From positions 286,784 to 350,783 of the forward strand of contig NZ_SNXZ01000003.1 of assembly GCF_004362825.1 (NCBI RefSeq): 64,000 nt of DNA. Reading direction: 5' to 3'. The translations under genes and the position numbers were made by a program. The number at the start of each line of letters is the position of its first letter. The stretch's first letter is position 1. This stretch comes from Labedaea rhizosphaerae (lineage in GTDB: Bacteria; Actinomycetota; Actinomycetes; Mycobacteriales; Pseudonocardiaceae). Under the pieces are notes generated by a model. It was given only the letters and a program-made list of their open reading frames with translations. It was not told where the DNA came from and did no database searches. Of the stretch, positions 1 to 8,449 are shown in pieces.

Positions 1-263
1 GACGGCGAGGTGCCGACGGTGCAGTGGGCGGCGGTGACCACCTTGTTGGCGGCGACGAGGGTGCCGCCGCAGAACTGGAACCCGTCCGGCTGCGTCAGCG
101 CCACGGTGAACGGGAAGTCCTCGATGTTCGCCGGCTGCCCACCGACGATCTTCGGCGACGCCGTCGGCGCGGCCTGGGAGACGGTCACGACGGTCACGAC
201 GGCTGCTGCCGCGACGCCGATGACCGCTCCGATCTTGCTGAGGCGGCGCAGGGATCCCGCCAT
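1..263 (-). CDS. Secreted trypsin-like serine protease, N-terminal part (cut by window edge)
   Basis: Reading leftwards from ATG at 263, with a GAAGGAG ribosome site just upstream, the product starts with a basic n-region and an Ala/Val-rich hydrophobic stretch (a signal peptide). It then shows the mature-end motif IVGG, the cysteine motif FCGGTLVAANKVV and the catalytic histidine in TAAHC. This is the S1 (chymotrypsin fold) family; the Asp and Ser of the triad lie outside the window. It closely resembles the complete protease at 3114-3923 (shared FQFCGGTLVA and KVVTAAHC), so the two look like paralogues. It is presumably exported and digests protein outside the cell. Confidence 0.9.
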   Translation of the reverse strand, partial: MAGSLRRLSKIGAVIGVAAAAVVTVVTVSQAAPTASPKIVGGQPANIEDFPFTVALTQPDGFQFCGGTLVAANKVVTAAHCTVGTSP

Positions 264-561
264 ATGAACTCCTTCAATCCGGCCCGGTGGTCACCGGGCG
301 CCCCGACATGCTCACTTATGGCTACAGACGCCGCTCACCAGCCACAACGGCCAAAGGGATTGGTCCGAACGGGTGAAACTGTCGGTGAATTTCGGGCTCA
401 CCTGCGAAAACAGAGAACGGGAAGCAAGCCTTAAGCGGGAAAAAGATTCCCAAACCGGGCGTGGACACCGGTCGTTGTCGATCTTGGATTTCATTCCGCC
501 GGGCGACGCCGACAACCCAGAACGGCGGACACAGCCCGGCCGACCGAGGCAGCCGGCAGCG
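264..561. other. Intergenic region, protease promoter side
   Basis: No convincing gene. Directly upstream of the leftward protease start is a 16-base palindrome at 283-298 (CCCGGTG, GT, CACCGGG), placed where a repressor or an mRNA hairpin could act on the protease. The rest is less GC-rich than coding DNA around it, as expected of promoter sequence. No promoter can be assigned with confidence. Confidence 0.4.
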
Positions 562-1368
562 TCAGCGCTTGGCGGTCTTGCGGCGCTTGGTCGTGCGCCG
601 GGCCGTGGTCGTGCGGACGGGCTTGGGCTCCGGCTCCTTGGCGCGTTGCACGGGCTCCGGCGCGCGCGGGGCCACGCGGGTCCGGCTCGGCCGCACCGCC
701 GTGCCGATCAGGAACAGCGCCGAGCGCCAGACCTTGTGCTGCTTCACCGTGGCGGGCAGGTCACGCAACGTCGTGCGCACGACCGTCATCTCCCGGTCGG
801 TGCCCTGGTAGGCCAGGGCGACCGGGGTGTCCTCGGGCAGGCCGCCCGCGGTGAGCGCGGCGACCAGGTCGTCGGCGCGGGCGGCGGGGGCGTGCACGGC
901 GAGCGTGCTGGACTTCGTGGCGAGGTCCTTGACCCTCGTCAGGTCCTGGCCGGAGACCACCACCGTGTCCGCGTGGGCGGGCTCGACGAGCGCGACGCCG
1001 AGCGACGCGGCCACCGCCGACTCCTGCGACACGCCGGGCACGACCTCGACGTCGATGCCGAGCCGGGTGCAGGTCTCGCGCTGCGCCCGCAGCTCCGGCC
1101 ACGCCGCCGGGTCGCCGGGGTGCAGGCGCACCACGGCGAGCTTGTCGCGCACCGCCCGGCGCAGCACGTCCAGCACGTCCTCACCGGCGGGCACACCGAG
1201 GTCGATCAGCTCGGCCTCGTCCTTGGTTTGGGTGCGCAGCCACGAAAGCGGGGCCGCCGCAGGCGTGTAGAGCACGATGTCGGCGGCGGCGATGCGGCGG
1301 GCGGCTCGGACGGTGATCAGGTCGTCCGCGCCGGGACCGGCGCCCACGATGGTGAGGCTTGCGGGCAT
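562..1368 (-). CDS. CobM-like tetrapyrrole (precorrin-4 C11) methyltransferase
   Basis: A 268-residue SAM-dependent tetrapyrrole methylase. The N-terminus has the family glycine motif VGAGPGADDLITVRAA, then ADIVLY, a central LHPGDPAAW loop and EVVPGVS, and near the C-terminus RSALFLIG. These match the order in precorrin-4 C11-methyltransferase (CobM), a step of aerobic cobalamin synthesis. The ATG at 1368 is chosen because the family motif begins three residues in; longer readings only add an Arg-rich leader. The last 17 residues are Lys/Arg/Thr-rich, an unusual basic tail. It is isolated from other corrin genes except cobQ 11 kb away, so the exact substrate is inferred. Confidence 0.75.
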   Translation of the reverse strand: MPASLTIVGAGPGADDLITVRAARRIAAADIVLYTPAAAPLSWLRTQTKDEAELIDLGVPAGEDVLDVLRRAVRDKLAVVRLHPGDPAAWPELRAQRETCTRLGIDVEVVPGVSQESAVAASLGVALVEPAHADTVVVSGQDLTRVKDLATKSSTLAVHAPAARADDLVAALTAGGLPEDTPVALAYQGTDREMTVVRTTLRDLPATVKQHKVWRSALFLIGTAVRPSRTRVAPRAPEPVQRAKEPEPKPVRTTTARRTTKRRKTAKR

Positions 1369-1441
1369 TGCCTGACCGTATCGCTCCCGGCTCCGCGGGT
1401 CGGCAAGTGGGGCTCGACCGCGCGGTGTCAGACTCGGACGC

Positions 1442-2602
1442 GTGACTGCCGACTCCGCCCAACCCGGTGACCGGGTCTTCGACTGGCTGGACCGCCGCGC
1501 CGAGGACCGGCGCAAGGCGGGGCTGACCCGCAGGCTGACGCCCCGGCGGGCCGACGCCGATCACCTGGACCTGGCCGGCAACGACTACCTCGGCCTGGCC
1601 CGGGACAAGCGGGTCGCCGGTGCGGCCGCCGCGGCCGCGCTGCGCTGGGGTTCGGGGTCGACCGGGTCGCGGTTGGTCACCGGCAGCACGGAGTTGCACG
1701 CGGAGCTCGAGTTCGAGCTGGCCAAGTTCTGCGGCGCGCAGGCCGCGCTGGTGTTCTCCAGCGGGTTCGCCGCGAACCTCGGCGCGGTCACGGCCTTGGC
1801 CGGGGACGGCGCCATCGTGTCCGACGCCTACATCCACGCCTCGCTGATCGACGGCTGCCGGCTCTCCCGCGCCAACGTCGCCGTCGCCGGTCACGCCGAC
1901 CCGGTGGCGATCAAGCACGCGCTCGCCACCCGCCGCACCGAGCAGGCCCTCGTGGTCACCGACTCGGTGTTCTCCGTGGACGGTGATCTCGCCCCGTTGC
2001 CCGCGCTCGCGCAAGCGTGCCGCGCGCACGACGCGGGCCTGCTCATCGACGACGCGCACGGCTTCGGTGTCCTCGGCGAGGGTGGCCGCGGTGCCGTGGC
2101 CGACGCCGGGCTGATCGGCGACCCGGACGTGGTGACCACGGTGACGTTGTCGAAAGCCCTTGGCGCACAAGGCGGAGCGGTGCTCGGCCCGCGCCGGGTG
2201 ATCCGGCACCTGGTCGAGTCGGCGCGCTCGTTCATCTTCGACACCGGGCTGGCCCCGGCGAGCGCCGCGGCCGCACTGGCGGCATTGCACGTGCTGGCCG
2301 ACGAACCGGAGCGGCCGCAACGGGTGCGCGAGGTGGCGACCACGCTGTCGCAGCGGCTCAAGGACGCGGGGCTGACCGTCAGCACGCCCGACGCCGCGGT
2401 GATCTCGGTGCGGGCGCCGTCGCCGGAGGCCGCCGTCGAGTGGGCCGGCCAGTGCCGCGCGGCCGGCGTGTGGGTGGGCTGCTTCCGGCCGCCGTCGGTG
2501 CCGGACAAGGTGTCGCGCCTGAGGATCACCGTGCGCGCCGATCTCACCGATGGCGAGGTCGACCGAGCCGTCTCGGTGATCACGCAGCACGCGCCCCGCT
2601 AG
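1442..2602 (+). CDS. bioF: 8-amino-7-oxononanoate synthase (biotin synthesis)
   Basis: A 386-residue PLP-dependent alpha-oxoamine synthase that condenses pimeloyl thioester with alanine, the first dedicated ring-building step of biotin synthesis. Visible family motifs are NDYLGLA near residue 45, GSTGSRLVTG, SGFAAN, the DDAHGFGVLG segment carrying the cofactor-contacting Asp, and TLSKALGAQGG with the Schiff-base lysine. Length fits BioF (about 385). GTG at 1442 opens the reading frame 73 bases from the divergent CobM-like start, so the two genes share a short divergent promoter region. No bioA, bioD or bioB is seen nearby. Confidence 0.93.
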   Translation: MTADSAQPGDRVFDWLDRRAEDRRKAGLTRRLTPRRADADHLDLAGNDYLGLARDKRVAGAAAAAALRWGSGSTGSRLVTGSTELHAELEFELAKFCGAQAALVFSSGFAANLGAVTALAGDGAIVSDAYIHASLIDGCRLSRANVAVAGHADPVAIKHALATRRTEQALVVTDSVFSVDGDLAPLPALAQACRAHDAGLLIDDAHGFGVLGEGGRGAVADAGLIGDPDVVTTVTLSKALGAQGGAVLGPRRVIRHLVESARSFIFDTGLAPASAAAALAALHVLADEPERPQRVREVATTLSQRLKDAGLTVSTPDAAVISVRAPSPEAAVEWAGQCRAAGVWVGCFRPPSVPDKVSRLRITVRADLTDGEVDRAVSVITQHAPR

Positions 2603-2621
2603 GCAGCGCGTCGATAGGCCT

Positions 2622-2664
2622 GGCGCGGCCCGGCGCGGCCCGTCCGAGACCGGCCGAGACCGGC
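2622..2664. repeat. Two short tandem decamer repeats between bioF and elaA-like gene
   Basis: GGCGCGGCCC occurs twice in tandem (2622-2641), followed by CGAGACCGGC twice in tandem (2645-2664). The region lies between two convergent genes and may act in transcription termination, but it forms no clean hairpin and has no obvious function. Confidence 0.5.
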
Positions 2665-2710
2665 CGTTCGGTGCCGTCGGCGAGCGCAGCGCGGCTGAGA
2701 GCGGGCGGTG

Positions 2711-3151
2711 TCAGGGTTTGCGGCGCATGGGGATGTGCGGGATGCCGTCCTCGAGGAATTCGGGGCCGTCGTCGATGTAGCCGAACTTGGCGTAGAAGCC
2801 CTGCGCGTAGGTCTGGGCGTCCAGGACCGACTCCGTGTCGCCGATCGCGGCGACGGCGTCGGTCATCAGCATGGCGCCCATGCCGGTGCCACGCGCCGAC
2901 AGCGACGAGCAGACGCGGCCGATGCGCTTGGTGCCGTCCGGTTCGGACAGGACGCGGAGGTAGCCGATCAGCGCGCCGTCTTCCTCGGCGAGGATGTGGA
3001 GGGTTTCCGGCGCCAGGTCACGGCCGTCGATGTCTTGATACGGGCAGTCCTGTTCGACGACGAACACCGCCGCGCGCAAGGCGAGGACCTTGTACAGCGC
3101 GGCGGCGTCCAGTTCATTGCCCAGGTAGCGGCGCAGGGTCACCGGACTCAT
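2711..3151 (-). CDS. ElaA-family GNAT N-acetyltransferase
   Basis: A 146-residue acetyltransferase. The family signature LRAAVFVVEQDCPYQDIDG occurs near residue 30, the acetyl-CoA binding segment (RVCSSLSARGTGMGAMLM) near 85, and the C-terminal DGIPHIPM typical of ElaA. It transfers an acetyl group from acetyl-CoA; the natural substrate of ElaA proteins is not settled. The ATG at 3151 fits the family length of about 150. It overlaps the end of the upstream protease gene by 38 bases on the same strand, suggesting coupled translation. M. tuberculosis carries a similar gene close to mtr and cob genes. Confidence 0.88.
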   Translation of the reverse strand: MSPVTLRRYLGNELDAAALYKVLALRAAVFVVEQDCPYQDIDGRDLAPETLHILAEEDGALIGYLRVLSEPDGTKRIGRVCSSLSARGTGMGAMLMTDAVAAIGDTESVLDAQTYAQGFYAKFGYIDDGPEFLEDGIPHIPMRRKP

Positions 3152-3923
3152 GGCCACTGGATAGCACATGGTCGACGATGTCCTGCGCATACGCCGACAC
3201 CCGCGTGTAGACGCCCGGCTTGCCCGGCGCCGCACAACCCTCGCCCCAGGACGCGATCCCGGCGAGCCGGCCGTCGATCACGAGCGGTCCGCCCGAGTCG
3301 CCCTGGCACGTGTCGATGCCGCCCTGGGGCAGGCCCGCGCACACCATGGCGCCGGCGTTGTAGGCCTTGTACGCCGTCTTGCAATCCTTGTCCGCCATCA
3401 CCGGAACCGACGCGGCCAGCAGGTACCGCGACTGCTCGCCACCGTCCTTGGTGCGACCCCAGCCGAGGACCGTCGTCTTCGTGCCTTCCTTGTACGGCTC
3501 GTCGGTGGCGATCGGGATGGTGCCGTAGCCGAGGTCGGAGCCGAGGGTCAGCACGGCGACGTCGTAGCCCGCCAACGCATTCGTGTACTCCGGGTGCACC
3601 CAGATGTCCTTCACCTCGGCCACCGTGCCATCGTCGGACTGCTTGTCCTCGCGGCCGCCGACGACGCGGATGGCGCTCGGCTCCTGGTCGGCGGCGCAGT
3701 GCGCGGCGGTGACCACCTTGTCCGGTGCGACGAGCGTGCCGCCGCAGAACTGGAAGCCGTCGGTGGTGGTCAGGTAGACCGCGAACGGGTAGTCGTTGAT
3801 GCTCACGCGCTCGCCCCCCACGACGTCGGCCGAGGCCCCGGCGGGCGGCCCCGAAGCGGCGGCGAAGGCGGTGGTCAGCGCCAGCGCGCCCAGCAGGATG
3901 CGGGCGCGTGGAATGTCCCCCAT
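3114..3923 (-). CDS. Secreted trypsin-like serine protease
   Basis: A 269-residue S1 peptidase. Residues 1-31 are a signal peptide (basic start, LLGALALTTAFAAA core). The mature domain starts near VVGG at 34. The catalytic triad is visible as His75 in TAAHC, Asp121 in YDVAVL and Ser210 in GDSGGP. Asp204, six before the serine, is the S1-pocket residue giving Lys/Arg (trypsin) specificity. Six cysteines fit three disulfides. It is likely exported by the Sec route and used for nutrient proteolysis. A strong palindrome sits in its promoter region (3954-3974). It is a paralogue of the protease at the left edge. Confidence 0.95.
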   Translation of the reverse strand: MGDIPRARILLGALALTTAFAAASGPPAGASADVVGGERVSINDYPFAVYLTTTDGFQFCGGTLVAPDKVVTAAHCAADQEPSAIRVVGGREDKQSDDGTVAEVKDIWVHPEYTNALAGYDVAVLTLGSDLGYGTIPIATDEPYKEGTKTTVLGWGRTKDGGEQSRYLLAASVPVMADKDCKTAYKAYNAGAMVCAGLPQGGIDTCQGDSGGPLVIDGRLAGIASWGEGCAAPGKPGVYTRVSAYAQDIVDHVLSSGHESGDPAPLPGQ

Positions 3924-3953
3924 GGGTGGATTCTCCCTGATAGTGGTGAAATG

Positions 3954-3974
3954 TCGAGCACGATCCGTGCTCGA
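3954..3974. promoter_or_regulatory. 21-base palindrome between divergent protease and M15 peptidase genes
   Basis: Arms TCGAGCACG and CGTGCTCGA are perfect complements separated by ATC. The site lies 31 bases upstream of the leftward protease start and 77 bases before the rightward M15 start, a typical place for a repressor operator serving both promoters. The regulator is not identifiable from the window. Confidence 0.6.
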
Positions 3975-4050
3975 TGATCTACGTTAGGTCAGCAGAAGCG
4001 TCGCGTCTGTCGCTGAATCGGGTGGAGTCGCCGTCAGGCATGCTGGGGGC

Positions 4051-4950
4051 GTGCGAGCGGTACGCCGGGCAGCGATGGCATTGGTGTGTGCCAGCGCCAT
4101 GGCGGCGTGCACGATCCCGCAGACGGACCCGGTCGCGTTACCGCAGACCACAACGACACCGGCGGTCCCCACCACCGCCGCGCCGAAGCCGACGACCACC
4201 GCGAAGCCGAAGCCCACCACGACGAGCAAGGCGGCGACCAAGGCGCCGGTCAGGCCGGTGTGGACGGTCGGCGCGCACCCGTTGCCGCGCCGGGCCGACG
4301 GCTACGGCGAGATCCAGCCGACACCCGCGGTGCTGCGTACGCGTTCGCTGCCGACGACCGACTACTTGCCGCCACCGTCCGACGGCCGGTACCACGCGAC
4401 CGTGTCCGCGATCCCCGCGAAGGTCCTCACGCGCAGTACGTGGCAGCCGGGCTGCCCGGTCGCCAAGGCCGACCTCCGCTACCTCACGATGTCGTTCCGC
4501 GGCTTCGACGGGCGCGTGCACACCGGCGAGATGATCGTGAACGCCGCGGTGGCGACCAAGGTGACCACGGTCTTCGGACAGCTCTTCGACCGGCGGTTCC
4601 CGATCGAGGAGATGCGGGTGACCACCAGGGCCGAGTTGAGCGCGCCACCCACGGGCGACGGCAACAACACCGGTTCGTTCGTGTGCCGCCCGATGGTCGG
4701 CCAGACGACCTGGTCGGCACACGCGTATGGGCTCGCGGTCGACCTGAATCCGTTCATCAACCCGTACGTCAACGGTGATCTGGTGTTGCCCGAGCTTGCT
4801 TCCTCCTATCTGGACCGCTCCTGGGTCCGGCCGGGCATGGTCCGCTCCGGCGACGCCGTGGTGCGCGCGTTCGCCGCGCAAGGGTTTGCGTGGGGTGGGT
4901 ACTGGACGCGGCCGAAGGACTTGCAGCACTTCACCGCCAATGGGCACTGA
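4051..4950 (+). CDS. Lipoprotein with M15-family (VanY/D-Ala-D-Ala carboxypeptidase-like) domain
   Basis: A 299-residue product. Residues 1-20 are a lipoprotein signal with lipobox ASAMAAC, then a Thr/Pro/Lys-rich linker (about 25-65) typical of a wall-spanning spacer. The C-terminal third shows M15 metallopeptidase zinc motifs: SAHAYGLAVDLNP (His and Asp ligands) and a terminal WGG.W....D.QHF (catalytic and zinc His). It probably cleaves peptidoglycan stem peptides at the outer membrane face. GTG at 4051 gives the shortest n-region (RAVRR) before the hydrophobic core. It is divergent from the trypsin gene. Confidence 0.88.
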   Translation: MRAVRRAAMALVCASAMAACTIPQTDPVALPQTTTTPAVPTTAAPKPTTTAKPKPTTTSKAATKAPVRPVWTVGAHPLPRRADGYGEIQPTPAVLRTRSLPTTDYLPPPSDGRYHATVSAIPAKVLTRSTWQPGCPVAKADLRYLTMSFRGFDGRVHTGEMIVNAAVATKVTTVFGQLFDRRFPIEEMRVTTRAELSAPPTGDGNNTGSFVCRPMVGQTTWSAHAYGLAVDLNPFINPYVNGDLVLPELASSYLDRSWVRPGMVRSGDAVVRAFAAQGFAWGGYWTRPKDLQHFTANGH

Positions 4951-5048
4951 CCGTCCTCTGTGGACGACCTGACGACCAACTCGCCGTCAGCACCGCGTGC
5001 GTAATCGCCGGACGAGTCCGGCCCGGTGCAGCACCGCACCGCCCGCGG

Positions 5049-6086
5049 TCATTGGCCGTCCTCCTTGGACGAGAACTTGTTGAGCACCTTGTCCGCGACG
5101 CCTGAGACCGCTTCGCCGACGGTGCCGAGCACCTTCGCCAAGGGATCGGCCGACGCCGACCACGACTCCTTGTACGAGCGCGCCGCGCCCTTCACGTCCG
5201 CCGACCAGGTCGACGTCGGCTCGTCCTCGTCGCGGCGCGGGTAGTCACCGGCCAGGATCGCCCGGTACTCCTCCGACGCCGCCCACTTCTGCAGTTGCGC
5301 GGCCCGCACCACGGCCAGCGGGTGGCTCATGTCGGTGACGTACTTGAGCTTGAGCAGGCTGTCGCGGATGTCCTCCACGGACTCGTACTCACGGGCTTGC
5401 TGCAGGAACGACGGGATGTCCACTTGGGACGGATCGATCCCGCCGGCCAGCATGAGGTGCACACGCAGGGCCGCGGACGGATCCTGCCCGCAAAGCAACC
5501 CCGCACGGTCGCACGAGAGCTCGGCCTTGCGGAACCACTCCAGCAGAGCGGCGATGATCGCCCGGATACCCCAGTAGCCGACCGGGAGCCAGCCCATCGA
5601 GTTCTGGATGTTGATCAGCCGTAACAACATCGTGCGGTAGACGGCGTGACCGGACAGCACGTGCCCCATCTCGTGCCCGATGGCGAACCGTAGCCCCTCC
5701 TCGTCCAGCGCTTCGACCAACCCGGTGTTGAGCACGATGAACGGTTCGTCCATGCCGATGGTCACCGCGCCGAGGGCCGGGTTGTTCGCCACGAACACCG
5801 ACGGCACGGTGTCGAGGTCGAGCGTCTCGGCGCAGTCGGTGCGGATCCGGTCCAGCGCCGGGTACTGGCTGGGCCCGACGCGGATCGCCGACGCGAGTGC
5901 CATCAGCCGCTCCCCGCGTTCGCTCCACGCCCCGGCCACGGCCTTCAGCACCGCGGGGAAGCCCGGCACGGTGCGCAACGTCGCGAGCGCACCCCGGTCG
6001 ACCGGGTGCTCGTAGGCCCGGGGGCTGATCTCCGGGAACCGCACCCTTGAGCTGGAACGCCGCACATCTTCGGACACCTGAACCAC
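5049..6086 (-). CDS. M48-family zinc metalloprotease (HtpX-like)
   Basis: A 345-residue protein with the zinc motif HEMGH at residues 138-142, a following hydrophobic stretch (about 168-187), and a downstream LSCDRAGLL segment carrying the third-ligand region expected of M48 peptidases. Family members degrade misfolded membrane proteins. This version lacks the N-terminal multi-spanning region of HtpX, so it is probably cytoplasmic or only peripherally membrane-bound. GTG at 6086 is preceded by GAGGGGA. The C-terminus (about 290-345) is charged and of unknown role. It is divergent from an acetyltransferase gene with paired DnaA-box-like sites in between. Confidence 0.88.
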   Translation of the reverse strand: MVQVSEDVRRSSSRVRFPEISPRAYEHPVDRGALATLRTVPGFPAVLKAVAGAWSERGERLMALASAIRVGPSQYPALDRIRTDCAETLDLDTVPSVFVANNPALGAVTIGMDEPFIVLNTGLVEALDEEGLRFAIGHEMGHVLSGHAVYRTMLLRLINIQNSMGWLPVGYWGIRAIIAALLEWFRKAELSCDRAGLLCGQDPSAALRVHLMLAGGIDPSQVDIPSFLQQAREYESVEDIRDSLLKLKYVTDMSHPLAVVRAAQLQKWAASEEYRAILAGDYPRRDEDEPTSTWSADVKGAARSYKESWSASADPLAKVLGTVGEAVSGVADKVLNKFSSKEDGQ

Positions 6087-6149
6087 TCCCCTCGTTCTGC
6101 CGCCAGCCTAGGGGCGGATCGGAGCAGGTCAGCCGATCACGACGCGATC

Positions 6150-6176
6150 TGTGGACAACCCACCGCCTGTGGATAA
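6150..6176. promoter_or_regulatory. Paired DnaA-box-like 9-mers, 18-base phasing (site 1 of 3)
   Basis: TGTGGACAA (6150-6158) and TGTGGATAA (6168-6176) are both complements of the actinobacterial DnaA box TTRTCCACA and start exactly 18 bases apart. They lie between the divergent M48 protease and GNAT genes. The same arrangement recurs at 42344-42370 and 49145-49171. Confidence 0.55.
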
Positions 6177-6206
6177 CTCCGGCGAAGGTGCTGGACACTG
6201 ACCCGC

Positions 6207-6704
6207 GTGCGTGAAGCTCACCTGACCGCCCCGGACCTGCGCTACCACCGGTCCTTCCTCGGCGCGCTGCGCGAGTACCACGAGGACGAACTGCGCGAGA
6301 ACCTGCGAGACCCGGCCGATTTCGCGCGGTGGCTCGACGACATGCGCGAAGCCGGGAGCCACGGCACGGCAGCCATCGAACGGGACCGGGTCCGGCACCG
6401 GATCCTCTGGTGGGTGCGAGACGACGACTACCTCGGCCGCGTGCGGATCAACCTCGAGCTCAACGACGAGCTCACCGAGTTCGGTGGCCACATCGGCTAC
6501 GACATCAGGCCGTCGGCACGCGGGCAGGGACATGCCACGGCACTGCTCCGGGAAGCGATCGGTGTCGCCAAGGAACACGGCATCGTGCGCGCCCTGCTCA
6601 CCTGCGCCCCCGACAACCACGCCTCCCGCCGGGTGATCGAACGCAACGGTGGCGTGCTCCACGACCTCAGCGCCGCCGGACGCCTGCGGTACTGGGTGGG
6701 GTAG
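6207..6704 (+). CDS. GNAT-family N-acetyltransferase
   Basis: A 165-residue acetyltransferase of the GNAT fold. The acetyl-CoA pyrophosphate motif is seen as RPSARGQGHATALL near residue 103, preceded by the beta-4 strand GHIGYDI and followed by the late motif NHASRRVIERNGG. The N-terminal third (EYHEDEL, DPADFARWLDDM) is typical of a subgroup with a charged helical start. The substrate is unknown. GTG at 6207 gives the first complete frame after the DnaA-box pair. The VanZ-like gene follows 29 bases later on the same strand. Confidence 0.85.
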   Translation: MREAHLTAPDLRYHRSFLGALREYHEDELRENLRDPADFARWLDDMREAGSHGTAAIERDRVRHRILWWVRDDDYLGRVRINLELNDELTEFGGHIGYDIRPSARGQGHATALLREAIGVAKEHGIVRALLTCAPDNHASRRVIERNGGVLHDLSAAGRLRYWVG

Positions 6705-6733
6705 GCCGAACACCGCACGGCTAACGTTTGGCG

Positions 6734-7846
6734 GTGACCGATCACCGGATGCCGGCCCTGGTCGCGTTCATCGGCGGGGCCATCGTCGCGCTGTTGTTCG
6801 CGGTGCCGTACCTGGCCTGGACCTACCGCAGGCGCGGTGAGTTCGGCTGGGGCCACGCCCTGCTGGCGTTCGTGTTCGTCGTCTACCTCTTCGCGATCTG
6901 GACCTACGCGCTGCTCCCGGCGCCGGACACCACCGCGCAGTGGTGCGCCCAGCACGCCACCGGCGATCCGCAGTGGAAACCGTTCCAGTTCATCGACGAC
7001 ATCCGCACCCAGCGCGAGCGCGGCATCACCGCGCTGCTCCACAACCGCGCGCTGCCGCAGGTCGTCTTCAACGTCGCGCTCTTCGTGCCGTTCGGCATGT
7101 TCGGCAGGCACCTGTTGCGCCGCGGTCCGGTCACGGTGGTGCTCGGCGGGTTCCTGATGTCGCTCTTCGTCGAGTTCACGCAGTTGACGGGGGTCTTCGG
7201 CCTCTTCCGCTGCCCCTATCGGATCTTCGACGTCGACGACCTCATCACCAACACGCTCGGCACGCTGGTCGGCGTCCTGATCGCGCCCCTGCTGCGCCTG
7301 TTCCCCGGTCAGCAGACGTCGGCGCCCGCGGGCGTCGCGCGCCCGATCACCGGGCGGCGGCGGATCCTCGGCATGGCGATCGACGTCGCGCTCGTCCTGC
7401 TGCTCGGCGCGGCGCTGCAGGTCCTCGCGAACCGCACCGGCAACGAGCTCAAGCCGCTGCTGGCCATCGCCACGCCCGCGGTGGTGGTGCTGCTGCTCGT
7501 CCCGCTGCTCGGCAACGGCGCGACCGTCGGCCAGTGGGTGGTGTTGCTGCGACCGGTCGACCCGTTGGGCCGCAAGCCATCCGTGGCACGGGTGATCGTC
7601 CGGTGCGTCACCGGGTCCGGCGGGTTCTTCGCGCTCGTCTGCTGGGCCTTGCTGCACGAGAGCAACACCCCGCTGGCCGCGGCCGGTGCGATGCTCGTGG
7701 TGAGCGGCCTGGTCGCGTTGTGGCCGAAGGACCACCGCGGGCTCTCCGGACTGCTGTCCGGCCTCGGCTTGGTCGACACGCGGGTGACCGAAGCCGGTAC
7801 TAGCCTTGCGGCGAAAGATCACCCTGTCGCAGAGGAGCGACGATGA
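6734..7846 (+). CDS. VanZ-like and RDD-like domain membrane protein
   Basis: About 370 residues with seven or more hydrophobic helices. Residues 1-200 match the VanZ-like pattern: alternating helices around [28 protein letters not shown] and [12 protein letters not shown]. The C-terminal part (about 210-345) has an RDD-like arrangement ([34 protein letters not shown]). VanZ proteins give low-level teicoplanin resistance by an unknown mechanism; RDD proteins are poorly defined membrane proteins. GTG at 6734 is used; TTG at 6728 is an alternative and neither has a clear ribosome site. The stop overlaps the next start by ATGA, so the YbhB gene is coupled. Confidence 0.8.
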   Translation: MTDHRMPALVAFIGGAIVALLFAVPYLAWTYRRRGEFGWGHALLAFVFVVYLFAIWTYALLPAPDTTAQWCAQHATGDPQWKPFQFIDDIRTQRERGITALLHNRALPQVVFNVALFVPFGMFGRHLLRRGPVTVVLGGFLMSLFVEFTQLTGVFGLFRCPYRIFDVDDLITNTLGTLVGVLIAPLLRLFPGQQTSAPAGVARPITGRRRILGMAIDVALVLLLGAALQVLANRTGNELKPLLAIATPAVVVLLLVPLLGNGATVGQWVVLLRPVDPLGRKPSVARVIVRCVTGSGGFFALVCWALLHESNTPLAAAGAMLVVSGLVALWPKDHRGLSGLLSGLGLVDTRVTEAGTSLAAKDHPVAEERR

Positions 7847-8376
7847 GTCTCGATCGTCCCGTGTCGCCCGACCCCTACGAGCTGCTGCCCGCCGTCGGCT
7901 CGTTCACCGTGACCTCCACCGACGTGCAGGACGGCACCAAGCTGGACCTGGCGCAGGTGCACGACAGCGCGGGCGGCGCCAACACCTCCCCACAGCTGAG
8001 CTGGAGCGGCTTCCCGGAGGAGACCAAGGCGTTCGTGGTCACCTGCTTCGACCCGGACGCGCCGACCCCGTCGGGGTTCTGGCACTGGACCGTGGTGAAC
8101 CTGCCGGCCTCGGTCACCGAGCTGCCCACGGGCGCGGGTGCGGGCGACGACTCGCTGCCCGGGGGCGCCTTCCACGTGCGCAACGACTTCGGCAACAACG
8201 GCTACGACGGCGCCGCGCCGCCGGAGGGCGACCAGAACCACCGCTACTACTTCGTGGTGCACGCCCTGGACGAGGCGCTGCCCATCGACGGCAGCGCGAC
8301 GCCGACGTTCGCGTCGTTCAACACGATGTTCCACACGCTGGCCCGGGCGATCATCACCCCCACCTACCAGCACTGA
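7843..8376 (+). CDS. YbhB/YbcL family (PEBP, Raf kinase inhibitor-like) protein
   Basis: A 177-residue phosphatidylethanolamine-binding-like protein. Family motifs: [19 protein letters not shown] near residue 45, the ligand-site [20 protein letters not shown] near 68, and later [23 protein letters not shown]. Bacterial members are cytoplasmic or secreted single-domain proteins of largely unknown biochemical role. ATG at 7843 has a GAGGAG site and overlaps the stop of the VanZ-like gene by four bases. A strong hairpin follows it. Confidence 0.93.
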   Translation: MSLDRPVSPDPYELLPAVGSFTVTSTDVQDGTKLDLAQVHDSAGGANTSPQLSWSGFPEETKAFVVTCFDPDAPTPSGFWHWTVVNLPASVTELPTGAGAGDDSLPGGAFHVRNDFGNNGYDGAAPPEGDQNHRYYFVVHALDEALPIDGSATPTFASFNTMFHTLARAIITPTYQH

Positions 8377-8387
8377 CCAATTCCTTA

Positions 8388-8423
8388 CCGATGCCCGCTC
8401 CGGCCGCCCGGGGCGGGCATCGG
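8388..8423 (+). terminator. Hairpin terminator after YbhB gene
   Basis: An 11-base perfect stem (CCGATGCCCGC and GCGGGCATCGG) with a 14-base loop, 11 bases after the YbhB stop and 26 bases before the mycothione reductase start. It lacks a long U tract, as is common for actinobacterial terminators. Confidence 0.7.
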
Positions 8424-8449
8424 CGTGGTGGTTGGGGTTTGATGAACTC

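Noticed and set aside
373-1470. Long rightward frames across the CobM-like gene
   Set aside because: Arg/Gly/His-rich translation typical of antisense frames in GC-rich DNA; the minus strand carries a clear methylase.
2622-2664. CRISPR-like array
   Set aside because: Only two copies of each 10-base unit, no spacers, no cas genes.
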